From Eumeta japonica (taxonomy: Eukaryota; Arthropoda; Insecta; Lepidoptera; Psychidae), in assembly GCA_005406025.1 (NCBI GenBank), contig BGZK01001323.1, positions 1-64,000 on the forward strand: 64,000 bases of DNA, in the 5' to 3' direction. Below, piece after piece: positions 23,001 to 33,421 of the stretch. The position numbers were made by a program, and so were the translations under genes. The first letter of the stretch is position 1, and the number at the start of each line of letters is the position of its first letter. The notes below the pieces were generated by a model that worked only from the letters and a program-made list of their open reading frames with translations, had not been told where the DNA came from and ran no database searches.

Positions 23001-23832
23001 TTATTTTATGTACAACACCCGAACGTAAAAACGAATGAATGGTATTGGAAATAGACCACTTCAACAGAGCACTATGAGGTCCTGTACTAACTGCAGTGAG
23101 CTCTTGGGGTGCATCAGGGATAACTACAGCGAAATGGTTGAACGTAAAATTTTGTACAGTCACACCAAAAATATTACTTGCTACAAGACTGATATCATAA
23201 TCTCTTAATTGTTGTCTATACTGAGGTTTTGTAGACAATGTCCACTCACATGACATCGTATTGTTAGTTCTATTTGCTGTGACTTCTTTTACTGATCTTT
23301 TATTAACATAAAATGTTATATTATATTCGATAGATGTTAAAGTTTTTGGGTATGACCACAAACACTTTAGAGATTCCAGGTTCTTAGAGCGACACTTAAA
23401 ATCGGTCACATTAGGTGGTTTCTCATCGACTAGCACATTATTCATACAATGTTTATTTGTAACTTTGTTAGTACAATAGTAAGTACTGGACTGTCTGTCA
23501 GGTTGTGCAATATCCAATCTAATAGTTGTATCATTTATGACTGTAGTTTGATTAGTCAAAGGTTCTCCATTTATAGTGAACTGCAAATCCTCTGAAGTAT
23601 AATTCCCTTCAGCTGTGCAGAATATTTGTAAAGGTTGCCCATATGGTATATTTAAAGCTCCAACAGGATATGTGCTGACTGTAATATTATAACCACTGCA
23701 AGCTGATAACGCACATTGTAAATACACACAAAATATAAATATACTATAAGTCCACCTTGTACAATTAAAATCTCTATAAATGAAACATTTATTCCAACGA
23801 CGGTAATGATTATCTAAATAAATATCAGCCAT
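20071..23832 (-). CDS. dome: Domeless, type I cytokine receptor of the JAK/STAT pathway
   Basis: Domeless binds Unpaired-type cytokines and activates JAK (Hopscotch) and STAT in insects. The 1253-residue ORF is uninterrupted. A hydrophobic signal segment lies at about 28-45 after a long basic N-terminus, followed by an ectodomain rich in N-glycosylation sequons with paired cysteines and several fibronectin-III-like repeats (for example PEKPVNVTVSDVTSNSLKISW at about 656-676). A degenerate WSxWS-like FWSYSYAF occurs at 332-339, and a transmembrane helix at about 877-898 is followed by LYRRYKR. The tail is long and Ser/Pro-rich, with repeated (S/G)YV sites at Tyr1045, Tyr1079, Tyr1108 and Tyr1179 plus EYV at 1057, possible STAT or adaptor docking tyrosines. 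A single coding exon of this size is notable. The first Met at 23832 is used; it could in principle be later because the signal segment is internal. Confidence 0.9.
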   Translation of the reverse strand: MADIYLDNHYRRWNKCFIYRDFNCTRWTYSIFIFCVYLQCALSACSGYNITVSTYPVGALNIPYGQPLQIFCTAEGNYTSEDLQFTINGEPLTNQTTVINDTTIRLDIAQPDRQSSTYYCTNKVTNKHCMNNVLVDEKPPNVTDFKCRSKNLESLKCLWSYPKTLTSIEYNITFYVNKRSVKEVTANRTNNTMSCEWTLSTKPQYRQQLRDYDISLVASNIFGVTVQNFTFNHFAVVIPDAPQELTAVSTGPHSALLKWSISNTIHSFLRSGVVHKIKYQVAKSEKFYNVDASGLKQSKNYTFNLTNLPYAHMRYDVRVYVKSELAEDTDEFWSYSYAFFDTESEKPSRPPDTAVGAFMRTIINSKREIYFYWKQLEDYERNGPNFTYHALVTQDDKTKLYTPMKDKSMSFIDIKDAAMSAVQIHLKSVNSEGSSANSSYLYIPSDDNILEGPASFTKLAYANGTYALYWEVKNIEHIENYTLFWCEYNVSRSCVGRMNFTYLDSTKTFYITDYLPKETKYQFAISVNNGMKSSGMYWAKCDISHDIIVMYAFPVTLSHDKTGKNYVTLSWKMACSLQNNIILAYNISYCPVVNKFFCDGQVQNKSILISPEKNQVNVTGLRPYKTYRFTFALNTTYGLREVENATDYVTTSPDSPEKPVNVTVSDVTSNSLKISWDPPEVRNGIIQKYVIYNYSTEIDYVKIDDLTKIKKMEREHLQLKDLYSFANYSLRVQACNSDTLCSKLDDSDAVFVRTSIGPPSELNAPDVNNTLSLLYWKEPKLRAGTVDLYQIKRIKDDSSEEIYNTTQLTYEFTFCQGVHEHETYQVRAVNFDDDLYHGALSGSSAVILTPRSQNRSVTHVGPWSEPFHYYCKVRNEFVMIFMFMGLLLVGIGMVYGSLKLYRRYKRMEDIKPELPKGLVIPEKEINKYGFSNWNPNKDDKSASSDEVRLLPNKITVTSSDTKQDAISTPAHTNSTGLSELSKEPLERQPSTSDESCESSLGSDTAIRQHALKDEGEGSSFYTDDNEDETPYISPHVFNKLPNSGYVQHTIPDMKSEYVKSAPVVQESLQAPGLPTTSSYVMAGLSSPPTFTTGGPVSSSLGSQLPSGYVCPENARSHSFMNFPRLGPSPTKITSPESLPVLPMTPPVKTITDGIQLEPLARPKMGLDIKGLQQKPNSGYVSPGDALLHKHLSIVTGGTGVGSEPGPGPQPETTLSPDAYCRFSWSKDPTTDNLHSWLAEAPPFDKPDLTEMHS

Positions 23833-24435
23833 TATTACGCACTCACTGCACTTTTATTTGTAATTCACTGTGATCGCATTGCATTTTTATAAAATCCGAC
23901 ACTAAAACGTAAAATATTTTTTTTAGATATCAGACGACTCCTATCCAACAAATGGCGCATCTCTATTAACATAATCTACATTCACTGGTATTGCAAATGA
24001 AACAATCTTCAGTTAATCGCATCATCAATAAAACACAAAATCAATAAGACTTTTTAAAGAACGTTCACGAAAGACGGCAAATACGTATTTGGGAATTTTA
24101 CTAGATTTGTGTACTTACGTAAAACAGAAACGAATATATATCGAACTGTTCGTTTCACAGTATCGCCAACTTCACTCCTAAAAATGTCGACTAACCATAA
24201 ATCCTCACATTTAGTCTAGAGAGTGAAAGAGTCTATGGTATCAATAGTAATTCCATCAGATAAAAACGTTAATCTAAAAGATATTGATCTAATAAAAGTT
24301 TGTGATTATTAATATTATTGATAGACATTCTTATATTCACTTATTTTCTAAGTTATATTTTTCTAATAATCAAATTTTGCTTTTTCTTATAGTTTCGATC
24401 AAAGTTGAAACTTATATGAGATTATAATAGGCGCG
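23833..24435. promoter_or_regulatory. dome upstream region, possible bidirectional promoter
   Basis: About 600 bp between the dome start codon and a candidate plus-strand first exon at 24436. No TATA box or initiator can be assigned with confidence. The role is inferred from position only. Confidence 0.3.
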
Positions 24436-24552
24436 ATGACACAAACATCGGTAATTCTGGGTGATTGTCGGACGGAAAACGTTTTGTATAGACAAGTGGA
24501 CCGGTTTTTCGGTGCTATGAACATGTTTTTTCGGACGTATTTTACACGCCAG
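24436..24552 (+). CDS. Candidate first coding exon of an unrecognised gene, divergent from dome
   Basis: An ATG at 24436 opens 39 codons (start MTQTSVILGDCRTENVLYRQ, end FFRTYFTRQ) that finish exactly at CAG|GTAATT, a good splice donor in phase 0. The stretch is more GC-balanced than its surroundings and has coding-like composition. I do not recognise the protein and could not find the next exon; downstream sequence is occupied by transposons from 26 kb on. It could also be chance or an orphaned exon cut off by the insertions. Confidence 0.35.
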
Positions 24553-25749
24553 GTAATTTACTTGTACTTATAGCCATGAAAATTTACTTATTCTATACAT
24601 ATTCTTGTTAAGGAATAGAAGAAAATAAAACTTTTTAAAAACCATACCGTTTGGTTAAATACCATAGTATCTATAGGTCCGTTCGTTACGTCACAATGTC
24701 GATTGTCCATAGCAGTCGAAATTCGTGGAAAAGTAAACGTGCCTATAAAAAGTAATAATTTCAACTAAGAACTCCGGACAGAATTTTTATTGTATTTGTC
24801 GACGCGTATATATGTACTTTCAAAAGTTCATAGGAAAGACGATTAACGAGCGGCGCAGGTGATCCCCGTGGTATACAATTTTACATTTTTACATTTACAA
24901 AGCTAAAACTTTTGTACTGTAACATCTTCAACAAAACTTATTTAGAAAACCTTTTTCTTAATTCTATAAATTTCTTTTTAATATTTTTGTTTTCCATAAT
25001 CAAAGATGCATATTTTTGAATGTTGGAAAATTAAAATTTAAATAAACACAAATATATTATGTATATAATATATAATACATATATGTGATGTATAATATAC
25101 ATATTTTTTCATTTATTTAACATTTTATCAGAATAAAAGTCAAAAATTTAACAAATATTTGACTTTTAACTTGATACCAATAGAATATATATGCACGAAA
25201 GGGCGCCATCTAGCATTCGTAACTTATCAATATTTGTATATTTGTGGAATATTTATGTGGAATTTATTTGGAATATTGTGGAATATACCATTATATATAA
25301 TATAAATAAAGATAAAAAAGCTGTTTATTGGCGAGTGCAACACTTGAGAACAACTAGACCAATTTCGTTATTTTTAATGCCCATAATAATCCGAATGAGG
25401 TCATTAGAAGAAGGAACAATTGAATAAATTGAAAATTCGGGAAAAATTTTAAGTATTTTTGTCTAAAGGATTTTTTCATGGACTTATGACCATAACTCAA
25501 AATTCGAACTATGAATATACGTAATACTTTTTTTGGTTCGCAATAAAAAACAAGATCGAGATTAAAACTGATATTGTTCGATACAAAAGATAAGGGAATT
25601 AAAATACATAAAAAATACTGTTTAGATGTTCTCCTTTCTACGTTTCTAAACCAATAAGCGGACTACGGTGAAACTGGTGATATATTGTATGCATGCTCAG
25701 GAAAGTTTCTATAAAACAACTTTTTCCCCCAGTTTTATCAGCGTATTGA
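24553..25749. other. Non-coding AT-rich stretch
   Basis: No gene supported. A palindromic AT stretch (ATATATGTGATGTATAATATACATAT type) lies at about 25050-25105, and a GGCGCCATCT motif typical of moth repeats at about 25202. The frame at 25191-25427 has no recognisable content. Confidence 0.4.
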
Positions 25750-26105
25750 TAAACCGAACTGCTGAACCGATTCTAAAATTTCTTTGATTAGTAGATAACT
25801 ACACTATTTCCGAGTAAATTAACATACCAACATTTATTACCGGCTTTATTCATGAATTTATATTCCTAACACTATTTCAATAATCCTTGAAAGAAAGCAG
25901 AATCCAGAATGGAACCACGATCAGAAACAAAAATGGAACTTCTTCCGAAATTTGATTGGGACTTTGGTAAAAAAACGAATAGAGTGACGTGACCAAAATA
26001 AAAGTGTGGACGGGATCGGAATCGCAAGGAAGAATAAGATTGAAATTAACCAAAAATAAGGAATTTGTTCCATGTCCACAGGGGCGAAGCTGTGGGTATT
26101 AACTG
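25750..26105 (+). repeat. Dispersed purine-rich repeat, copy D
   Basis: Starts with the leader 'AACCGAACTGCTGAACCGATT...AACTACACTATTTCCGAG', continues with GGAACC/GGAATCG units, and ends near 26080-26100 with GGGGCGAAGCTGTGGG. This is the most complete plus-strand example of the shared architecture. Confidence 0.5.
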
Positions 26106-26230
26106 TATGGGCAAGCCACCTGCAAGTAAGGACAGAACTATGTCTACCGGCCCAACTGGTTAATTAATAATCCTATTTCCACAATAAGACTAGCAAACAG
26201 AAGACAATAGCTTTTTGTGCCATTTTCGTT

Positions 26231-26269
26231 TTCGTAATGATAATAATTAGGTATTATTATCATTACGAA
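26231..26269. repeat. Perfect 17-bp-arm hairpin
   Basis: TTCGTAATGATAATAAT, a 5 nt loop TAGGT, then the exact inverse. It lies immediately before the decayed LINE fragment. Function unknown. Confidence 0.8.
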
Positions 26270-27060
26270 ATTATTTTCAATTCGGTGGAAGCCGAATACA
26301 AAACAAAGTCAGTATGGTCTTCACAGGTTGGTGGAATGGAATGGAAGTCGGCCATTCAATCTTGCGACTCAAATCTTGCTGCACGGTGTTCAAGCAGAGA
26401 TGTTGTCATAGCTAAAGTCCATAAAAAGAGTACAGTGTGACGAAGACAGGATTGTTAATATCTCTGGCGACTTAAAATCTGCGCTACAGTAGTTGACCAC
26501 CCCCAAAAAGTGCAACCCCTTGGTTTACTCGGCTAGAAGTGACATTTTGAACTATTGAAGGATAAAAGATGCAATTATTTTGAGTGCGAGCTGCGAAAAA
26601 TGAGCGCGCGGATGAGCTCCGCAGGAACGCTGGCCTGAAAAATAAAACAAACGCAGTTTATGGTTGCTTCCTTTCAATTTACACAAAAATAATAATCAGA
26701 ACAGGAGCCTGGAAGAGTGTTAGGAAAAATACACCAAGAGAAGGACAAATGAAGTCACTAAACATTTCTTTTCCTGGGTGGAGACAGCATTTATATTTGT
26801 AATTCTTTCAGGACTTCTGGCGCTAATACTAAGAGAAACAAAAGTAACACCCACACTAGCTCAGAGTTTCACTGGACAAAGCGGGTTTGAACATTACTTA
26901 AAAAAGTTAGATTAAAAAGCTCGCCATATTGCACTTGCGACCTGTCGAAAACCCAAGACATATTGTATACATTGCAAAACATAACACACTATGTATTAGT
27001 AAAAGACCGTGCAGATATCGCATAAGAAATCGAGGGCCACATACCAAGAAAAAAAGAAAA
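26270..27060 (+). pseudogene. Decayed LINE (R1/I-like) RNase H and C-terminal region
   Basis: Across several frames the plus strand gives fragments in the order expected for the ribonuclease H domain and tail of an insect LINE. These are an SNLAARCSSRDVVIAK-like segment (about 26370-26410), NISGDLKSALQ (about 26455-26490), PLVYSARSDI (about 26520-26550), AAKNERADELRRNAGLKNKT (about 26590-26650; the family form is AGNERADELA) and TLAQSFTGQSGFEHYL (about 26855-26900; the family form is LTGHGGF). Stops and frame changes separate them. The reverse transcriptase part is absent, so this is an old 5'-truncated copy. Confidence 0.7.
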
Positions 27061-28079
27061 CTTTACGTAATTCTTAGTCGATAACAGAAAAATGACAGAG
27101 TTCCTTAAATTTTGCAAAACGGTGATGACAATAAATAGTAAACTAAAACTGAAGTAAGGACGGAATAGTAAAGATTGACGCTTGTGTTAAATATTATAGT
27201 AAAACGGACAAAACTTGACGCTTCTGAATTGCCCGCCAATGATGCAATGCGCACATTTGACGCTCCTCGACATTTTCTTCTTTGAAAGAAAGAAAACAAA
27301 ATCTGTGAAACTCTCACTTTCAAATATCAGCCTGTATTTGAAAGTCACCAATTTATTTAAGGCGCTGTGTGTGTGTGCATATTCGATATTTGGTACCTTT
27401 AGATCATAGCTATATAAAAAGGGAAAATGCACAGTCACGAATTATTTCGACAGCGAAAAATGGCTCAAAATGCATTTTGTCTCTGTCTCAAATTTTATGA
27501 TACTATTCTGCAATGCCAAAAAAAGAAGAAGGGAAGGAACGTTATTTATCATCTCAAATTTCAACCGTAATATCATAATACAGGTTCATTTTTAAATGAA
27601 AAAAGAATAAGTAACGATCTTTGTTAACACTAAGTAACAATGTTATATAAAGACAATAGATCCTATTTTTTTTTTATTTACACGTGCTGTTTTAAAATAA
27701 AACATTAGTGGAGTGGTACAATAATATTTTAAATTTTTATTATTGTATTTTGATTGAATATATGAAAAGAATCATAGTATATTTTTCTTCATAACAAAAC
27801 TTAATGTAGTAATCACCTAAGATTAAAATTATTATGAATCTTTAATTTTATAATATTGGTGAAAATATACATAAAAAACTTGAAATTTCTAGTGTATATT
27901 GCATAGTAATATAAAAATTTCTTATTAATTATATAATAAAATAAAATGACGATTAATTAAACATTAGCGTATTTTTGATCAACAAATCTTATATATAATT
28001 TGCTAAAAAACAAATTCAAATATAATATTATTTTTTTGGAATAGGTTTAATCTATCGCATGGTTTCCTTTTATAGGTAA
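27061..28079. other. Non-coding AT-rich stretch left of the Helitron
   Basis: No gene supported. Short frames on both strands at 27105-27440 overlap each other and carry no domain. Confidence 0.4.
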
Positions 28080-28243
28080 CTATGATACCCGGCTTCGCTC
28101 GGGAGTTGATATGAGATTACGTGGTAGATGAAATAAAACATACTATGACGTAAAAGTAAAAATATATTTTGAAAACATTTTCTATATTTACATGTATTCA
28201 CATTTTCTCATTATTTACACTACTTGTTTATAAACAACATTTT

Positions 28244-29537
28244 TCATTTTATTGTCCGGGGTATATATATATAATTTTTCGAACTTCCTACTCTTGAGCA
28301 AGCTACGTATAGCTGACCGTGAGAGAAGCAGGATTCTTTGAGGTTGATGCCACAATATTTTAAAGTTTGCCCTTGCGCTTTGTTAATTGTAAAACTAAAG
28401 GCTAATTTAATTGGAAACTGCAATCTTTTAAATTGAAATGGCAATTCAGAAGAGATCAGTGGTATTCTAGGTATAAATACTGTGTGTCCTTTGTTCTTTC
28501 CGGAAATAAGTTCAGCTTCAATGACATTATTCGATAGCTGTTTTACGATCATCCTCGTTCCATTACATAGTTTTGGGAGTTGAGATTTCTGAGTAGTATG
28601 ATTGGAGATCCAATTTTCAGACGAAGGCAGTGTAATGGCATTCCTGGTACTTGTAAAGAGTTTAGAAATTCAGTAGGAAAGTTGACACTTTTTCAATGGA
28701 TACCATCGTGTCGATCGATTTATATACTTTCTCTTCACCAGGTATTTTCTTTAGAATATTAAAATTGATATCGTCAACAATATTATTTTTAGTGGCCAAA
28801 ATTGCTCTTTGAAATAACCACTCTACGTTGGTATAGTTTTGAATAATATTTGGATAAATTTTGTCGATTAGTTCGTTTTCAGTAGTGGCTATGTTACAGA
28901 AATCACTATTGAGTTCAATAAGGCCGGTCGTTTGATCAGTAGGATATGTACCTTCGCCTATTTGTAAAAGTATTTTAGCAAAATGTGCTGCTGTTTCATT
29001 TTTGATAATTCAACCCTCATGTTTTTGTTAATTGCAGTATTTGTACTTTTGGCCAGAGATGTGACTTTTTAAGCATGCATTGATCTCGTCTGCTGGTGTT
29101 GATTTGGGAATAACTGGAAGTGTTTGTCGAAAATCTCCTGAGAGTATGAGTAGAGCTCCTCCCATTATTTCAGAGTTTTTTCGCAATTCTTGTAATGTTC
29201 TGTCCATGGCTTCTAGTGATTTTTTATGGGCCATGGTGCATTCATCCCAGAAGATAATTTTAGCATGTTTTAGAAGTTGACCCCGTCCAGATGTTCCTGA
29301 GATTTTACATACCGGGAATTGTTGTTCGGCTATATTCAACGGTAGTTGTAAGGCAGAATGGGCAGTTCGTCCTCCTTCCATAAGTGTGGCTGCAATGCCG
29401 GATGATGCTAGTGCCAGTGCGATGTGTTTTTCAGCACGTATTTCCGCCAGTATTAGATTTATTAGAAACGTTTTACCGGTGCCTCCTGGTGCGTCCAAGT
29501 AAATAATTCCACCAGTGTTGTTATTTATTCGGTTCAT
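28244..29537 (-). pseudogene. Helitron Pif1-type helicase region, frameshifted
   Basis: The segment from 29537 holds GGTGKT (Walker A, near 29475) and IIFWDECTMAHK (Walker B, near 29255), followed by LSGDFRQTLPVIP. After a gap with stops and frame changes (28553-29027), the C-terminal helicase motif FTINKAQGQTLKYCGI and YVACSRVG appears at 28270-28400. In the gap the other frame still reads recognisable helicase sequence, such as TGLIELNSDFCNIAT around 28890-28930. The damage is therefore a few indels and stops rather than replacement. Confidence 0.75.
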
Positions 29538-29607
29538 TATAACGTTGTAAATTTTTTTTTGATTATCATTGAGGAGTGGTTTGTTGTGAGCAATGTATTC
29601 AAGTAGT

Positions 29608-32319
29608 TCATTGACGTTGTAGCTTTTTTTCCTTTGTAATTTCGTAGTTCAGCACACTGAAAGTATTTCTTTGTGGTGCTGGCATTCCAATTTCTACTAA
29701 GGTCTGGTTATTTATTGCTAAACATTTATCTTCTAAGCGAATGAGTGTTTCATTGAAGATGTCGTCATTGAATTCTATAGTCAGTTCTGGATTAGCTTGT
29801 CGGATTTGGTACAATATATCATCACTCATATTCCGTTTGAAAGAGTCCCATAGCTGTTTTGGGTTTGATGGGTTACATGTTGTTAGAATTATGGCGAATA
29901 ACTCTCGAATTTGTTCAGCTGAAGCTGTGAGTGTGGCTTCTTGTAGTGTTAATTCCCAGTGGTTATCGTTTTCCAATAATCCTAAACGTTGACATGCTTC
30001 TCTGTAAGTGTGGCATATGTAGCCGTCGATAGTCCTGAGATCTGTGAAATTTGTTGGTCCCCGTATTTCGTGTAACAACATTCGGAGATAGAAACATTCG
30101 GCATTGTTTGGATGTACAGTGTATACTCGACCTATTGCGTTAGTTTTCATTATTTCTGGATGACCCTCTTCTGGCATTCCTTGTTTTCGTCGTTGAAAAT
30201 TTTCCTTGTTTTGTCCCACGTATAATAAATAGGGACGTCGACATACAGTAACGTCTTTGCGAATGGATCCGTTTGGCAAAGTTGGAAAAAAAGCTGTTAA
30301 TGTTGTGTTCTGAGGTGGTTCGCTTGCAATTTTTCTAGCCGAGTCTTTTGTGAAGTAAACTCTCTGTCCATTCTCCAAATGTACTGCTAGATGTTGCACA
30401 GCTGGTTCGCGTTCGTGTATGGGAAAACTAAAAATCCTCCACGCTGCTTCGTTACTGTTGATATATCTTCCCATTTGGTACATGAGGATTTCATCATTTC
30501 TATTATTTTGTTCGCTATTTTGGACTATTTGAAATACTGCCATATCACTACCTTTGTTTACGTACTTACATATATATTTAATAGATTTTACTGAATTGCA
30601 ATATTCAACGTTTATGTGTGCTTGGAACATTTTGGAAAGTAGTGGGTTATATGGTACTACCCATTGATTATCTATTTCCAGTTCGTCTCTGCCTTGTAGT
30701 CGTATTTTTGCTGTGAAGCCACCGTTTTTCGGTGATCGTCTTCTATATTTGGGATAGCCGTCATCTTCAGTTTTTGTATCGTCCAAGTATGGTTTTGGAT
30801 ATTTTTTTTTGTACATTTTCCATCACTCATGCATGGCGCATTGAGGTTTAATGGTCCACATGGTCCGTGAATCATGTTTTTCACTACTATGTTGTATAGT
30901 TCCGGATCATTTTGTGGATTGGGAAATTCAGCTTGGATGATTTTGTCGATATCCGTGGGATAAATTTTATCGTGTAGGCATATGAGATTGTGTGAGTGAG
31001 GTAATCCTCGTTTTTGCCACTCGATTGTATACATCCAGCATCTAACGGTTCCAAAGATGTGGTATTTTGTGATGACTTCAATAAATCTTATTTGTTTTTG
31101 TCGAAAAACTCGGGCTATTATGTCATGTCGATCCATAGAGGTTTGTCCGTATTTTAGTTGTTCTTTGATTTCTGGCCATGATGAGTTGTATGTTATGAAG
31201 AGATCAGGTCGTCCATATTTTCTTACGTAGGCCATGGCATCTTGAGTATATTCGTGCATATGTCTTGGACTTCCTATGTATGATGAGGGTAAGATTACCA
31301 TTGTTCCAATATCGTCAATATTGCCGTCATTTACGATCGCATCTCGAAGGTGGATGTATTCTTCTGTGCGAAGTTTCTTCTGATTCAGTCTTATGTAAAG
31401 CATCCGTTCTGCTTCTATTTTTGCGTACATATCTACCAGAAATTGTTGGAATAAACAGCGAGTGTTGAGAATGTGATTGTATACTTCATTGTCTCTGATC
31501 ATTAAGCGGTAAGCATAGAACTCCTTGGAAGTGACTTTTTTGTTTGTTTCTATGTCGTTTTTAGGATGAATTTGTTTTATATTGAAATGATAACCATCCT
31601 CTCCGTGCAGAAATATTAACGGATATTGAAGAGCATCATATGAACGGTGTGTCTCTGCAATGCGTTGTAGTCCTTTTCTTCTTCGTTGTACAATTATGTC
31701 ACGGCTTGTATTTTCATTGTCCACAATTACGACGGCGACTTCATCTATCTGAGGTGCATTAAATCTACGTTCGTGTTCTCCACGTGGTCTTTTATCGGCT
31801 CGAATTACAATTTTATAGTCATCAGAAATCATGCGGTCTAGTGTTGTTTTGAATATATAAATCAGTTGATTGTATTTGTGTAAGATCCTCTGTACATCTT
31901 GGATTATTTCGCGTTTCAATCCAATAAAATTTGTACATCGTTGATCAATTTCGTTTTTCATTTCCGATGAAATATACTTGCAGAAATTTATAGTCATCGT
32001 TAGGCATTGGTAGTAACGATCCAATTTTGTGATAAATTTGCCCTTGAATTGAAAATACATATTCAAATTTGTCTCTATTAGTGTCAGTCGAAGTAACACC
32101 GAAAGAAGTCATTTGAAAGCAGGAGTTGTATGATCTTATATTTTGAAGAAAGTGTTTAGATTCTGGTGTTTCCCCGGTCATGTAATGTAGAAATTCCTGT
32201 GGAGGTGCTTCCAGTGGTGGTAATCGAATTTTTCCATTCATGCAACAGAGACCTGGTGTTTCTTTACTGAATTTCTTCGCGTGGCAAAATTGACAAATGT
32301 TATTCATTTTTCCGATCAC
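29608..32319 (-). pseudogene. Helitron Rep (HUH endonuclease) region, frameshifted
   Basis: Three overlapping frames together give the usual Helitron_like_N plus Rep region. ORF 31945-32319 has CQFCHAKKFSKETPGLCC and LPPLEAPPQEF. ORF 30672-32099 carries the metal-binding RGLPHSH (HUH-type) near 31000. ORF 29608-30816 carries the two-tyrosine motif YICKYVNKG near 30570. The break between the first two lies near 31950-31975. The break between the second and third is in an A-homopolymer at about 30806-30815. The catalytic His and Tyr residues are still present, so the loss of function is due to indels. Confidence 0.8.
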
Positions 32320-32817
32320 AACATATTTATGATCGTAATATTTCTTCGTCGGTTCGTAGTGGAATGCTTCCTTTGTTAGATTATCTTATCTTTAAAATTT
32401 CGATTCTTCAATACTTTTATTTTCTTTTCTTTCTTCGCTTTTTCCGCTTCTCAGGGTGCTCATTCTGGTTCGTTGATTTTGTAAACGTGCTTCGCGCTCT
32501 TCTTCCGTTTCATTTCTTCGATTTTCTTTTGTTTTCGCCGTTTCGCTGCAGAACTGGCAAGATCTCCACCTCTTTACGTCTAGGCATTGTATTCTGTAAA
32601 ATATAAATTAAATAAACATTTTATAGACAAATATATTGTTACGTAAACGTGGAGCACGTTGAGACAAAGAAAAAATTATTTAATCTTCAAGCGGTCGCGG
32701 GATATTTTGTTTACGGCCAAAGTATATAGAAGGCATCGATTCAACGCCGCGCGACTACTTGAAAGTTAAGGAAATTACAATTAAAAGAAAATAAAAACCA
32801 TTAGAATTAATTAAATA

Positions 32818-33000
32818 CACTATTAAAATACTCACATTTGATATTTCACAATAAAGGCTCACAGATAACTTTTTCTTCTTCACTTCGAAATCGAGTATTA
32901 ATTAACCACACTATTAAAATACTCACAGGTGATACTTTAAAATAAAGGCTCACACACAGATAACTTCTTTCTTTTTCGTTTCGAAATCGCTTGTTTCGCT
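32818..33000. repeat. Two-unit tandem duplication in the Helitron leader
   Basis: The block 'CACTATTAAAATACTCAC...AATAAAGGCTCACA...TTCGAAATCG' occurs twice with a period of about 90-100 bp, with small indels between copies. Confidence 0.65.
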
Positions 33001-33150
33001 GTTCAAATCAAACTAACTTTGGCGGGTGACACCGGGCTCTTATATATTCAGAAAGCTAGGCTCTAGGATATTCGAGAAAGTTGGCGCTAGGATATTCGAG
33101 AAAATTCCCTAATCGTTCTTTTAATTCCATATTGTGTACAATGAATAAAA

Positions 33151-33227
33151 TTCAACTATTCGACAACAGATGGCGCCACTTTGGACAATGAATGATGTTC
33201 AACTACTCGACAACAGATGGCGCCACT
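33151..33227. repeat. 47-bp-period duplication with ACAGATGGCGCCACT
   Basis: TTCAACTA(T/C)TCGACAACAGATGGCGCCACT occurs at 33151-33180 and 33198-33227, within the Helitron 5' leader. Confidence 0.85.
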
Positions 33228-33421
33228 ACACTTACTTTCCAAGTTGAAGGGTTGAAAAAGCCCTTATATCTTTAAAGATACACCCTTTAGGTTAAAACGG
33301 GAACTTTCGAGGGGGAATAAAGGGCTATCACTCTATATAAGTCCCTTTATCGTGCTGGGACTTCTTTTTAAGTTTTATCGGCACGCACCCTTTATCAACT
33401 TACTTTTATTATATATAATGA

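Larger units (their letters stand above)
28080..33421 (-). mobile_element. Helitron, both termini recognisable, about 5.34 kb
   Basis: On the minus strand the element starts with TC at 33421/33420, preceded by A. It ends near 28080 in a GC hairpin CCCGAGCGAAGCCGGG followed by TATCATAG and a host T, close to the canonical hairpin-plus-CTAG|T terminus (the end reads ATAG). Insertion between A and T with no target duplication fits a rolling-circle element. Inside are a HUH Rep region and a Pif1-type helicase in the proper order, broken by frameshifts. The 5' leader contains duplicated blocks (32818-33000 and 33151-33227). The element is autonomous-type but decayed. Confidence 0.8.

Noticed and set aside
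28580..30594. Plus-strand frames inside the Helitron
   Set aside because: They are antisense shadows of the Rep/helicase coding strand.
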